From Nymphaea colorata (lineage: Eukaryota > Streptophyta > Magnoliopsida > Nymphaeales > Nymphaeaceae): a stretch of DNA of 64,000 nt. Below the pieces are notes generated by a model. The model saw only the letters and a program-made list of their open reading frames with translations, made no database searches and had not been told where the DNA came from. The stretch covers positions 9,153,886-9,217,885 of the forward strand of contig NC_045144.1 in assembly GCF_008831285.2 (NCBI RefSeq), read 5' to 3'. Of the stretch, positions 33,001-46,100 are shown in pieces (positions within the stretch are counted from its first letter, which is position 1; each line of letters opens with the position of its first letter). The position numbers and the translations under genes are program-made.

Positions 33001-36000
33001 ATTACACCAAAAAGTCCATCAATAAGGAGTTACACCATCTTTTTAGTTTTTTTGAAATGATAACACTTACAACGAGCAGTTTCAAACAGTTTGTAATCCT
33101 TTACAAGAACAAATCCAATTATCTGAATAGCAACAATTATTAAATATATTGTTCATAATATAGTGATGGTGTTGGGCCAAGGATACTTTCTCTGACAATT
33201 GTCCAATTGCCTTTAAGGAATTGATGACCAATAATAACTATGGTTTAGCTTGAACTGGTTGAATCATGGAAAACATGCCATGAAATATGGCTCAAGGAAG
33301 TTTGTTTATGCTATGAAAACAAATGATGGAAGAACCTTTGCTTCACGAGGAACTGTTGATGATTATAGAACACAGACAGAAAGGTTACACATCATTGATA
33401 CATGTGGTGAAGAAAGCCTCAGAAAACAAGGACAGGACAAGAAAGTTTAGAAAGGAAAAGAAAGTCGACAAAATCGACATCCATCAACAAAGAAATTTTT
33501 ATGGAACATTCCTGCACACAATTTGCATGATTCAAACTTCTAAGCAGGCAAAGGACGTAAAGGAGTAGAAGTTATAAGCTAAGTAGGAGACATTGGTTTC
33601 AGTTAAAGTCGGTTTAGTTTAAGACCTAGCCTGGATTCAGTATATTTGAACTTAGCTGGTCAACAAGCTTAGGTTGATAGAAACTAAGTTCATTGGTCAC
33701 CGAATAAGTCCAATAGGCTCAGTTTTGGAAGATGGGGTTTAGTTGTCTTGGACTTAGCCTAAAAGAGGCAAGCCCTAGATTTGGATCAGATGTGGCTCAC
33801 GCCTATTGGTAAGCCTTCCTGGTTAAGAGATGGCCTCTACTTGATTTGAGCAAAACCGTAATGCCTACTAAAGCATACACAGTTGGGTGTATAAAGCTAT
33901 ATATTGAATACTAGAATAGTATATATCAGAATAATATTTCAAATTACACTTGAATATCGATGTCAAATGATCATTTTTCCATTGCTAAAAATCTCAAAAA
34001 TTGAAACGCACCTAGCCTACCAGACTGGAGCATGTGGTGGTAAGCCTCTTAGACTGAACCTGGTTCAAGTGTTGTTCAAAAACTAGACTTGGTTTGCTCT
34101 AAGATTCAGTTTTTCTAAAATGACTCGCTCCAAATTGGCAGAAGACCATTGAGTGGAGCGATGGAAAAAATGAATGTTATAAAAGGTTTCAGACATGGTC
34201 TTTTTGGATGAGCAGAGTGGACCAGATAAGGATTGTCAAAAGCAACGTTAAGCTGAAACAGAAACCAAAAATTTGAAAACAGTCTAATTAAAATAAGCTT
34301 GGACTGACACTGAGAATGAAGTGAGTGAACTTGGTATCAAAAAAACAGTGAATTGAGTTGTACCTCGGGCACTTGAACTCAATCCATGCTGAGGCTAAAG
34401 TGAATAGATTATGAAGAGTATAATCTAACCTTCACTGATCTAGAAATGAGTTAAGGTGAAGTGGGAGTGACCCAGTGATAGGGATAAACTGAGTTTGAAC
34501 TAAAACTGCTAGGTGACCATAACACATATCATACTAAGGCTAGGTCACATGGCTTGTGATGGAACTGATTTGAGCATAGTCCGGGCTAAAAATGCAGAAT
34601 TGAGCTAGAATTGGTCCATTTCCTAGGAAATGAGCCCTATCGATCGAGCTGGTTTCAACTAAGCTGGAAATTGTTGAGCTAGAAATGACACTTACCTACG
34701 GTGGGGTTGAAGTAATCCTAACTGAGGTTGAATGGCCGTTTAGCTTATTGATTTCTGGTGTTTTTAAGTGTCGGCCAAAATGACGGGACAAATGATAAAA
34801 TAGTATAGGCACAAACGTGGGAGCTAACAGTCTACCGGGTCTAGGAACAATTAGGTAACGTAAGCCTAGAAGGAAGCAGGACAGAATAGGCCGGGAACAT
34901 CTTCAGGTAAAGGGCCAATCATAGGTTTAAAGAAGTTTGCAAACAGTTCAAAAAACAATCTAAAAAGGTTGTTGGAGAATAGCTAAGTTACTGTTCTACA
35001 ATGAGTCGAGCCAACTTCAGCTTGACCCAAACTAGATTCAAGCTGACTTGTTTGTAAACGTCGAGTTCGAGCTTAACTTAAAACTCAAGTTAATAAATGA
35101 GTCAAGTTTGAGTTCACATGAACTCAACTTGATTAAACTCCAGTAAGCTCTTTTAATCTGTCTTTTTTTTTGTCATTTCTAAACTTGAAATTAAGGAATG
35201 GTAAACGAGTTTAAAGGAGTCCAGTACGAGTCGGGACAGTCTATTGAGTCGAATTTGAGTGACTTTGTACAGCTCGGGTTGAGCAATATATGAACTGAGT
35301 CAGTCGAGTTGACTGAGCTCGAGGTGGACCTGGCTCACAGTCCTGGTAAAACAAGAAAATGAAAAAGTGAAAATTTTGGTGTTCATTGATGCCCATCTTT
35401 GCTACCGAGTAGGTTGAAAGTTGAAAATCAAGCTCTCTCTCTCTCTCTCTCTCTCTATACAACAGAAAACGAAATTCGTCTTTAATGATTGATGATCCTT
35501 TAGTTTATTGATCGCTTAATATGCTTTCTCATTTCTCATGTTGGAAAAATTTCAGATTTTCTTATGTTGGAAATATCAAGCCAAAAGTTCATTATTTTTA
35601 TTTAAAATTTTGTGACCTAACCGGCTGAGACACCAAATCCGCATCCCATTTGTTGGCCAATCTGAGAACAATTCCTGGGCTTGCCAACCATGCTCAAAAA
35701 CATGTAATTGTCTTAAATATAAACCACGTGCTAACAGAATGCAACTCTTGTTGCTAAGCTTGTTATTAAGATCGGAACATTCACGTGCTTGCAATTGCCA
35801 ACTTGCATATATTACTTTTTGGCATTTTTACAAAAGAGAGAGATTATCCAACTTACAGGCATTTTTAGTGACCAACAGTGATTATGTGAATCCGAAAATA
35901 TTAACCAATAATGCAGAGAGAGAGAGAGGTTTATCGTTTTCATTCAAATGATATTCCGGTAAACTACCAGCCAAAATATGAATGGTTAGAAAAACCTAGA

Positions 36001-36122
36001 TGAAAGCCTATGACCAAAAAGGGAAAGGTCGGCTTTTTCACAAATTTGGAATCATGTTGTTACTTGCATAGTCTGATGCAAGAGAAAAAAACTCACAGAA
36101 GAAGGAAAAAACAAACCCTGGC
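33001..36122. other. Anonymous intergenic DNA
   Basis: No coding region can be supported on either strand. 33590-34740 is rich in short words such as TTAGCCT, GAGCTG and AACTGAG. 34990-35300 is a degenerate series of GAGTTCGAGCTT/AACTCAAGTT-like words resembling an old decayed repeat. A (CT)n tract lies at 35433-35457. Confidence 0.5.
35433..35457. repeat. (CT)n microsatellite
   Basis: About 12 CT units. The minus-strand ORF starting MYRERERERE over it (35241-35462) is a repeat artefact. Confidence 0.95.
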
Positions 36123-39100
36123 TTATCTAGCAGTGCTATTTTTCTTCAGTGTCTTGATGAACACATCCCTTTCTTCTGGCGTCATTCCTTCAGTTGAACA
36201 ATCACCAACACCCCATTCTGCTCCACGTTCACAATACTTATCCAGAATTTGTTGCCGGTTTCTGGAAATACAGAGAACAAATAATGCCTTATAACTTTTC
36301 CATATGGCACAAATGAAGACGCTCAATCTGCACACCGGCTTAAATGTGCCTTCAAATCCAAGTTAATTTGCTCACCGACTTACATATGCTTTCAAATTCA
36401 AGTTAATTAAAGGATTCCATTAGTAGAACTAAGCAGTTATGAATAAGGTGAGGTATTGGAGATTGAGGAACATGGGTTGTTGATTTGGTTTATGTTGTAG
36501 TCCTTTATATGGAAATCATGTATTGAAATTTATGGCATCAGCAAAGAAAAATTTAGGGAAAGTTTTAAAATTTCCCAGCAACCATGGGAATGCCATGCAG
36601 AAACATTTTTGAAGTATGGATGGCACATTTCAGAGTAAACAAATGCCACTCTGTAAGGCTCAATTGAGGTTGTCTATCACTCAACTGTGCTAGTTGAAAT
36701 CTAACCAGATGTACATGTGATTTTCATGCGCAACAGATGGCCCATTAAGAAATGCAACATGTGAGCATCTACCATTTCTAACGACTCTAGATAAGATGCT
36801 AACCTGACATGAAAATGAGGAAAGAAAAACTTCAAATCCACTAAAACATTAAAATGGCCATAATAGTTACAGCCTCCTAACCCAGTTTATGTCCTAACTA
36901 TAAAGCAAAGAAACATGCATATTACAGTACATTCAATGCTCAAAGAAAATGAATAATGCTTACTTCTCTCTGTTGAGCTTAGACTTTTCCAGAAGTTTTT
37001 TCAGCAAAGGTGAAGATTTAAACCTTGCGTCAAAGTCAGCATACTTCTTTTGATTTTCCTCTGCAAACGAATGGAAAAAAGACGAGGGAAGATCACAATC
37101 AAGACTAATAGCAGTCAGACTTCTGTTTCAGGCTTGCAAATAAAAGCCGCAAAAGCATCATCCGAATCTTACATTTCACATCCCCAACATTTTAAAAAGG
37201 CTTCCACGCACATTAATAGGATCTCTTTGTCAACCAGCAAAACTGTGCTTAAAGTACAGCTAGATAGTTCTCCAATGATGCCATATTAGTCTAAAGACAA
37301 AATCTAAAGATAAGATTGAGCCGATTTATCTTTGGATGAACCATTGTCACAAATATCGTTCTCAGGAAAATCCTGGCGAGGTTCTTCTCAAGTATTTTTC
37401 GGCGAAGTTGTTCTCCTTGGGTAATCTCAGGAAAATATCGACAATTTTTAAAAAAATTTAAAAACAATAAAAAACTTAACTATTTTCAAAACATTAAAAA
37501 ATATTAAATTTCTGGAAAAGATTTGAAAAAAATGACAATAACTTCATGAGAGTTTCATTTTGGGTGAGATTTTCAAAAAACTCAACATTTTTTCCTTTTT
37601 CGTATTATTTGATTTTCTCATAAATATCACGAGCTTTTCGCCACATTTCTGAAAGCAGTTGGTAAGGAATGAATACTGAATTCCTATTAGCTACACTGAA
37701 GACCGTCCCTGCCGCTCTTACAACATTAGATTTGGCATTATAATGCATGAAGCTGCATCACGTTCACGTGTTTACCTCTCAAGTACCAGCCCACTAAGTG
37801 GCCTGGTTCTTGAAGGATTCCTGGTCAACAGAAAAGGAGGGAAATCAATGTACCCAGAAGTTAGAACAAGTTCACATAAGTGCTAGGATAAAGCATTCTG
37901 CCAATAGGTGAGCAAATCCAGGATTGGCTCCAAATATCTACAAAGCGCACGCTCTCCCTTGTTGAACACCTAACGTCCAAAGTATGGGGGTGGCCACTAG
38001 ATAGGACTGATAGTGTTTATGCTTGTCCAAGGCACAGGTGTTGAGGGTCAATAATCATCCCTCTCACAGGCTTACTAACTACACTTACAACATGACCTAT
38101 TAGTAGATATTTAATTGTATACCAAGAGAAATTTAATGGCCTGATGCAGAATCTACATATATAGACACTAGAAATGAGCTATGTCATGCCACCTGACTTG
38201 GTGAATCCTAACATATAAACCTCTTAGTTCTTCACTAAACTATCGACAGTAACAGAACAAACACAAACCCAAGGGGTTAAGCACAATCGAGGAGGGCCTT
38301 TGCAATAGGTGGCCGGTGATGGGTTCTGAGTTCTGCCATGTTTGCCTTGGACAAAATCCTTGGGTTTTGGCCTTTGCCCCAGAATTCTACATCATCCAGG
38401 CGACCCTATAAGCAAGGCAAGTTACTCCAGGGCTGTTGGATCTCTTATTCCGAGAGTAGTGTCTCTGCTACTCAGGAAAAAAGAGAACAAACATCGAACA
38501 CATAAAGCACATGAACTCTGTACCTTCGTAAGAAACCTACTTCAGGTCTAATGATTTGAAAGCCAACAGGAAAATTAGGTCATTTTTCTACTACATGCAG
38601 AAGTGTTCTCGCTATGGAATTAACAAGGAAATCCAAAACTGGAAGTTCATGAACGAACCGTTTAACCGCGCCAGAAAATCAACTTGAGGCAGCTGGGGTC
38701 CCGGGACCGATTCAAGGCCTGAGAAGCCAGAGAGGATTCCTGCTTTCGCTACACTACGAGAGTGAAAAAATTAGCAGCTGTATACAGTTGATCGTGATGA
38801 ATAAACGACCTATTAACCCAACGACTGGCACGTGGACTACAATGCCCACGGAAGCTGGATGTTATTTGAAACATAAATCAGAATAACAAGGCCCAAATTG
38901 CAGATATTCAACCTTGACACTTAAAAACAAAGGTAACCCTGTATCCAATCCTGACACTTGAACAAAGTTAATCCTCTATCCGTTACAACATCAGAATGAG
39001 TTGTGAAATTAAACCATTGAAGAGAACATACTAGGGCTGCTCTGGTAAGGGTTATGATAAACAATCTTTCACAAGCAAAACTTGGCCTATCAGTGTACAA

Positions 39101-39649
39101 GAGTTTTTATAAGACCCTCTTCTGTCTGGGCTGCTAAACATTTTCTTGGTGGCTGCCTGTTTATCACATGGCGATCCTAACTCCAGAATTTTGCAGGGGA
39201 AAGATTGGCTCCCCTCGACCAAACTCAGTAATGAAGCCATAGAGGTGATTTTGCAACACTATTGATTTCAATAGCCCAAACAGGATCCGAATATAATTCA
39301 GTTAGAGCAAAAGTGAAAGAAGAAGAAGAAGAAGAAGAAGAAAGTGGTGCTCAACGTTCCGAAAGGTCAGTTCATGACAGTGACATTGATGGGTACCTGG
39401 AAATGAGCAGAGAAGAACTGAAATAGTGACAGCCAGAGGTAGAGCCCCTTGCTGGATTTGCGAAGAATGGCTACCACTGAACTCTTTCTTCTTTCCTTCA
39501 CTCCATGACAAGCTCAGCGGGCCATTATGATTAAAAACCGTCACGTTTCGATATTTCGATGGCGTCCTGATCTTGTGCTTCAACGCATTGGGATGGGACG
39601 GGGGGTGGACGGGAGCCTCCAAGAACGAGAGGAGTGACGAGGACGGCAT
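36123..39649 (-). CDS. Nuclear gene for a chloroplast thylakoid-lumen-type protein, possibly PsaN-like (4 exons, 192 aa)
   Basis: Exons on the minus strand: 39649-39397, 38748-38659, 37060-36964 and 36261-36123. All junctions are GT-AG, phases match, and the total is 579 nt with a TAA stop. The N terminus is Ser/basic-rich (MPSSSLLSFLEAPV...) like a chloroplast transit peptide. Then comes a hydrophobic segment, ALPLAVTISVLLCSF, ending in AKA/G across the exon 1-2 junction, which fits a thylakoid-processing site (residues about 69-87). The mature part is hydrophilic: VPGPQLPQVDFLARL, FDARFKSSPLLKKLLEKSKL and DKYCERGAEWGVGDCS, with two Cys. The LLEKSKLNREKN stretch recalls photosystem I subunit N (PsaN, a lumenal protein), but I cannot confirm the family. 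No frame damage is seen, so it is probably functional. The exon 2 donor (CG/GTTCGT) is weak. Confidence 0.82.
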
Positions 39650-39879
39650 GCTTCCGTCCCTCCTTACCTTGTCAACAAAAGCTCGTCTCCCCGTTCCAGC
39701 GGGCGGATGGTTGGGCTTTCACTTCTTTATCCTTGTTCATTTTTCGGTTGTTTATCTTCCGCCCTGGATTTCCAGCGATGTACGCCCCTTGTACTTTCCC
39801 ATGAGGAGGACCACAGCTCTGGAATTTATTAGCGACCTCCGCGATTTGTCAAATCCAGCGGGTACCAGTTGATGGTTAT

Positions 39880-40237
39880 TTTTCTAATTTTTTCGTAAAA
39901 AACTATTGTTATTTTTTATTTTTTGTCGCTAAAACTATCGTAACATGTACATTACATCACTAAAAACTTTGAACAAACAATTGGTCGTCACCAATACACC
40001 TTTTACAACTCTTAGAAACGTAAAATAAAAATAAAAACTTAGTGGGCTACCTTTGTAATGAGGTAGTTATTTTTTTATCCTTTTGTGTCACTAAAACCAG
40101 TTGTTAAAGATAAATTTAATTGTTAAAAACCGTAGCCAAGTAATTCGCTGTTGCAAATGCATTTTTTACGATAGTTTTTATGGACACAAAATCAAAAATA
40201 ATAATTCAACTGCAAAGCTAGCTGATTGATTTCAATT

Positions 40238-40285
<48 letters not shown>

Positions 40286-40626
40286 CATTCAAACCTCCAT
40301 CCTATGCAAGAGGATTTTTCAATCTAAACCTAGACATAGAAATTCAAGGATTTGTGGATTTCTCCATTCAATTTTGGACAAAAAATCTTTCAGCGTCTCA
40401 TAGTATATTGCAATGCATCTGATTGGACAAAATTAGTTGGCCGCTTTAGTGGTTGGATGGTTACTTTTTATTTTATGTCACTAAAAATTGTCACGAGAAA
40501 TCCATTTTATCGCTAAAAACCATGGCTAAACAATTGATCGTCATAAATATAACTTGTGTGATAGTTATTTGTGATACAAAATAAAAAATAACTATCCAAC
40601 CATATAAAAAGCTTGTTGATTTCAAT

Positions 40627-40664
<38 letters not shown>

Positions 40665-40773
40665 AAATCAGCCAACTATGTACACATGCTGCAATTGGTA
40701 CATATTTGCTAAAGTGCCAATATCTATAGGCAAAAAAGTTCTCTATAGAAATTTTTTACTTTTCAAACACAGA

Positions 40774-40804
<31 letters not shown>

Positions 40805-41310
40805 TATTCAAACCTCCATCCAAGCACGTGTATCCTATGCAAGAGGATTTTTCAATCTATATCTAGACATAGAAATTCCAGGATTTGTGGATTTCTCCAT
40901 TCAAGTTTGGACAAAAAATCTTTCAGTCTCTCATAATATACTGTAATGCATCGGGTAGTTGTGATTGGACAAAATTAGTTGGCCACTTTAGTGGTTGGAT
41001 GGTTATTTTTTATTTTATGTCACTAAAAATTGTCACGAGAAATCCATTTTATCGCTAAAAGCCATGGCTAAACAATTGATCGTCATAAATATAACTTGTG
41101 TGATAGTTTTTTGTGAAACAAAATAAAAAATAACTATCTAACCATATAAAAAAAGCTTGTTGATTTCAATGGATATTATATATATATATATATATTGAAA
41201 TCAGCCAACTATGTACAGATGCTGCAATTGGTATATATTTGCTAAAGTGCCAATATCTATAGGCAAAAAAGTGCTCTACAGAAATCTTTTACTTTTCAAA
41301 CACAGACAGA
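39880..41310. repeat. Tandem duplication (~519 bp period) with MITE-like inverted repeats
   Basis: Sequence from 40283 (CACCATTCAAACCTCCATCC) to about 40770 repeats from 40802 (CACTATTCAAACCTCCATCC) to about 41308. Each unit is bounded by a (TA)n tract. Inside each unit, GGTTGGATGGTTA...TTTTATGTCAC is inverted as GTGATACAAAATAAAAAATA then ACTATCCAACC (40451-40601 and 40993-41143), a roughly 150-bp MITE-like structure. A third, more diverged version (TTATTTTTTATTTTTTGTCG and its inverse) lies at 39907-40209. Confidence 0.75.
40240..40281. repeat. (TA)n microsatellite
   Basis: About 20 TA units at the left boundary of the tandem duplication. Related tracts lie at 40630-40661, 40778-40800 and 41175-41195. 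Confidence 0.95.
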
Positions 41311-42177
41311 TGAAAAAACTGCTTTACTAACGATTGAGAATATTCTTTAGTTAAAGACAACTTTGTGTGGAAAGGAAGCATTATCAAATAAAAAAAGTGT
41401 TGAGCATGCATTAGTGAAGTTTGATAAATTGTTACAAGATTTGCACAATATACTTCAGGAGTCAGTTGCAAATGTTTCAGTAAAAATGTCCAATGAAAGT
41501 GTTGCGACATACATAAGTAGAAGAAGATGTTAATGTTTTCAAGGTTACAAGAAGAAGATGTTAATGTCGTCAAGGTTTGTGAACAAGCTTCTCCTAAATG
41601 GAGTTTAAAGTGAATTGTTTGAAGCATCCATCAAACCAAATTTCATATAAGATGTGTCGTTTGCAGTAAATATGGGCATGATTCGTGCACATGCATTCAA
41701 AGCATGAAGGCAAGGTAAAGTACTTTACTTAAGATATTCTATTTTCAAAAAACATTCCTTCATTTAGATATATAAGTATGCAAAAATACTTGATAGTGAT
41801 GCAGAAAAACCAAGGAGATACCATTCATATCGAGGAGCAGAATATCATGAGAAAAATTGCCAAAATTGAGACATGAAAATAAAATAATTTACTTAGTGCG
41901 TTGATATATTTTTCCGGGCTTTGACACTCTAGTTTACATGTTTGGTTTTATAGGAAGCTTTGTTGTAGCAATTGTGTCCATTACCATATTTTAGTATGTT
42001 GTTTTACCAATGTTATGGTGTTGACCTTACTAGCTTGTATATTACATGTTTCACCAAGTCAGGTAGTCAGTAGTTTGTGTATTTTTTTCTAAAATATGAA
42101 ATACATATACATGTACGGGAAATACTCCAACACTAGTAAAACATATATTTCATGTACATTATGGTTTAGAATATACA
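41311..42177. other. Anonymous AT-rich DNA
   Basis: No supported gene. A purine-rich stretch with GAAGAAGATGTTAATG repeated (41523-41570) is the only local pattern. Confidence 0.5.
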
Positions 42178-42178
42178 T

Positions 42179-42237
<59 letters not shown>
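42178..42237. repeat. (CA)n(TA)n microsatellite
   Basis: A compound dinucleotide tract, about 10 CA then about 20 TA units. Confidence 0.95.
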
Positions 42238-42241
<4 letters not shown>

Positions 42242-42423
42242 GTGCCCCAGTATGCTTTTTAAAAACGTAGCAGGTGCGCTCCATTTTCAGTTGGACTCTC
42301 CTTTTATTTAAAAAACCACAGGCATCAGGCCTCGTCACCCAATGCATTGCAGCCATCATAAGGGGGAGGCCATTGCATCCCCTTTCCAGCCCTGGCAATG
42401 TTGGGAAAAGAGGCAATAGCCAA

Positions 42424-42442
42424 CTGCCCCTTGATAAAATCG

Positions 42443-42484
<42 letters not shown>

Positions 42485-42503
42485 CGATTTTATCAAGGGG
42501 CAG
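42424..42503. repeat. 80-bp perfect palindrome with a (TA)n core
   Basis: The 23-bp left arm starts CTGCCCCTTGATAAAATCGG (42424-42446). It is exactly inverted at 42481-42503, with only TA repeats between. The whole segment is self-complementary and could extrude as a cruciform or hairpin. Confidence 0.9.
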
Positions 42504-42506
42504 CTA

Positions 42507-42897
42507 ATCCTAGGCATCGGGCCGGCCTAGCCTGGCCCAGCCTGATAACGAGTCGAGCCCGGGCCGACCTGGCATCCAAAAACCAGGCCTGGGCATGGCC
42601 TGACTCGGAAAACCCGAGCCCAACCCAAGCTCGGCCCAATTAAATTTAAAAATATATTTTTAATATAAAATAATATATATATATAATTATTTATAATAAA
42701 ATATTATAAATATCTATATAAATTAATAAAAAAAATTAAAATTTATCGAGTCGGAATTGGGCTTATTAGGCCCACCCGAGCTGGCGTGATAATGAGTCAG
42801 ACCGGCTCGGGTTCCTTTTTCCCAGGCCCGAGCCCATGCCCAAGTCAGGCTGGGTACCGTGTAGCTGGCCGTGGCCTGGCCCAGTGCCCAGCCTTAG
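42507..42897. mobile_element. GC-rich hAT-like MITE
   Basis: The left end TAGGCATCGGGCCGGCC and the right end, read inverted (TAAGGCTGGGCACTGGGCC), are related GGGCCNGGCC-rich termini. Both flank an AT-rich centre (42640-42750). Short imperfect termini with GGGCCGGGCC repeats are common in plant non-autonomous hAT elements. No clean 8-bp duplication was found, so limits are approximate. Confidence 0.4.
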
Positions 42898-43192
42898 GCA
42901 GCAGTTGCTTGTCACGTCGCTCAAAAAATTTTGCGTGACTGACAAATTTTTCTAGTTGGGCCACTGGGGATGTCCCAGTAGGACATCATTGGCGACCCAT
43001 AGTGATGCCTCGTTAGGCCAAGACCGATGGTGATGCCTTGCGGGGCTACCACCGGTGCCATTGGGGTGAAAAATTTTAAGTAGGAGAGGCCCCAGCTGCC
43101 TCTCTTTTTAGGCTTGAGGAGGCAGTCATGCCCCCGAACCATCCTTGGTGGGAAGGGTTGTTGAGGGGCATATTTATGGACCACCGGATGGC
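42898..43192. other. Anonymous GC-richer DNA, left flank of a solo LTR
   Basis: No gene supported. It is contiguous with 46332 onward once the solo LTR is removed (…GATGGC CTCGG CCTACTC…). Confidence 0.45.
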
Positions 43193-43197
43193 CTCGG

Positions 43198-46100
43198 TGT
43201 AATGTTTTATTCTTTGCAGTTTGGATTGGATTGGGGTCTAGACCCGGACCTGAAATCCATCGCGTGAAGAGGGCCCAACGCCCGCTCTCCGCCTTCATCT
43301 CCCTGTCGCTAATTCATCCTTTGTTGCTGATTCGTGCATCATAGTGAAGCAGGAGGCAGAAGGAGCAGCGGCGATGGGGGTGTATGGCGGTTATGGCAGT
43401 GCTCAGGTGAGCCTTATTGATCTCTCCTTGCCTCTTCTCTCTTCTCCTTCTTCTTCCTCGCCCTTCACTGCACTCTCTCTCTACTACCCATCTCTATCAG
43501 TCGCAGCATTCTCTCTCTCCCTCTTGTCTCCTTGTTCCCACCCTCTCTCACCCTCATTGTCTCCCTCCTTCACAACTGTCCCTCTCTGCACACTCTCTTT
43601 CTCTCGCACCTGCCCTTTCTCCCTTGCCTGAACCCTTTGTTTCCCCTCTCTCACTGTCTCCCTCACGCGTGCTGTTTCACTCTCACTCCCATTCTCTCGT
43701 GTTCTCTCTCTCTCGTTTTCAACCTCCCTCTCTCTTGTTGTTCCCTGCCTCCCCCGATCTGTGTCACCCTTATGGACTTTTCTCCCTCTCTACTTTGGGT
43801 TTCTTCCTCACTCCGAGTGTCTCCCACCTTCAGCCGAACCAGCCCCTTCACTTCTGGAGGCCCTATTCTCACAGCAAACCTTTCTTTTGATCTCTTTTCG
43901 GCTGATTCTCATCATAATTATTGCTATTTGGTTGGATTTCAGCTAGAGAAGTCTGCATTTTCCCTCTTACCAGCAATTAGGCTATGTTGTTGGCATTGGC
44001 GCTTAGTCAAACACTTGAGGTAGCTGTCGGGAGCACTACAGCAGTTTGGATTCTAAGAGTGGGGTGAGTGAGGCCTAATCGAGCCTAAATTGTCTAATAA
44101 TTTCTGTTAGCGCATGTATCATTATTGATTGAGCATGTTAGACTTAAGATTTGATGATTTAGAATGTACGTTAACGACTTTGCTTTTTTGAGGAAGGTCT
44201 ATAACTATTTTGGAGGGACGAGGATCCACATGTCAAACTATCTCTTTAGCATGATGGGTTGATTTTCGAGGTGATCAGGAAGCATGGTAGAGACTTTGAT
44301 ATTGTGGAGGAGGTGTAGGACCATTGTAACGAACACGTGGCACACACTATTGTCAATGTGCGTATTATGTTGTTGGTTGGGAAAGAGTATGTAAGTTGGG
44401 AAGCTTAATTGTGGGGTTAACGTCTCTACTTGAAAGGCAAGTGAGAAACGTACTACCGATTGGTGCAATTGAAAACACAGAACTTAAGTTATTTGGTCAT
44501 GAAAAGAGACCTATTGGAGGGCTTTGTGGGTAGATACTACCTGTCGACACCCTCTTGATGCGATGACCTATGCCTTAATTATTATATTTCGTACTTGTAT
44601 AGATTGTAAAGTGAAGCGAGTAGAGAACTTATCACTTGCTTTATGTTTGCAAGAACACCGGGCACATCGAGTAGACCTTGAGCGACAAGATTCGAAGCTT
44701 GAGGCATTTCTAGTATTTTGTTGACGCACGACAGGTATGGCGGCATTCTAAGCAAATCCCTGCCTGGGGCTAACTTTAGAATGTGTTCCCTTCAGGATCA
44801 TTGGATCCTATGCTTGTGTTGTGATTGAATGAATGTATGTATGTGATTGAATGAATGTATGATTGATTTTGTTTTTAAAATTACTACTCAATTGCATGTG
44901 CATTGGCAATGACTACTGTTTAGGACAAATGAGGTGGGGTATCGAGTCAAGTGTCTACTCGAACCTGATTGTGCATTAGAAAACATCCTAAAATGATAAT
45001 TATATAGGATAGCTACGAGCCTATCACGGATCGAGACTTCTCTCTATGATTTGGCTAAGTTTTGAAAGATGTGATTGATGTGTTTGATTAATGTGAATGT
45101 TGTAATATGTTTTGTATGCATTGTCGTGGGCATTATGCAAATAGAATGAAATTAAGGGTAGTTGTGCTTGTAATGCTATGACGACTAGCTAAGAATGTTG
45201 ACTATATGTGTAGCCCTTGTGTGGAGGCGTTTGGAGGTATGGATGCACTCATGAAGTGAACTGACCTCATGTGCTAACCGGTCATATTGTGAATGTACTA
45301 TCATAATAATAAGTAAGAAAGATTAATAGATGTCAGGTTAGTGGGTTGTGGCGATGTGTTTGGGAGATATCCCGCCTTCGCCATTGGTCTCGCATGTTCG
45401 TAGTGCAGGCGGTGCAAGGCCTCAAGATATAGTTGTGTAATGTGCTTGAAGCGTTGGGCTCTCGCCTTCCCAACCTGGGTGTCCTAAGGAAGGCTGAGCA
45501 ACTCTCCTTGGAATTCACACATGCACGAATGATTGCTCTACCACTGCAGCGTGAATGGAACTGTATCGTTTTGGGCCACCACGGGGTTGTCTCCCGACTG
45601 TAGGTCGCCCGTAGTATGCACATGTCTGTAGCTGCACCTATATGAACTGTCAATTCACTAAAGCTAATGTAAATGAAAATAATGTGAATGAAGTGTATGT
45701 GAATGAAGTGAATGTGATCATTAAATGTGTTAAGTGGTGGCCATTGAGTGGTCTTTACACGTCATGGTATACATGACGGGCTTTCAAGACAAGTCATGTG
45801 ACTGCGTGCTCCTATCACTACATGATAGTGTTTTGTTATTGTATTTGTTTTATTCCATATTCAAGCTATTGCCTTAGAGGGTTAGGGATTTATCTGGTGT
45901 GTTGTCATACTGTGAAGGCTAAGCTTTGTTGCTTTATTTTTCAGGTTTTAGCGGACCCGAGGCAACAGGTTGATCAGATGTCTCAACTCACATTCTACTG
46001 GGAGGATTTTGGGTCTATTAACTCACATCCTACTAGGAAGATTTTGGGTCTATTGTAGTGCCGGCACATCATGTTTCAGTCTCTTTGATATATTATTTTT

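Noticed and set aside
41289-41627. 112-codon minus ORF
   Set aside because: No domain, no neighbouring exons, AT-rich; treated as chance.
43344-44023. Ser/Pro/Leu-rich overlapping ORFs (95-163 codons) as a gene
   Set aside because: They lie inside solo LTR A, are CT-rich low complexity in several frames at once, and the matching purine-rich block of LTR B shows the same artefact.
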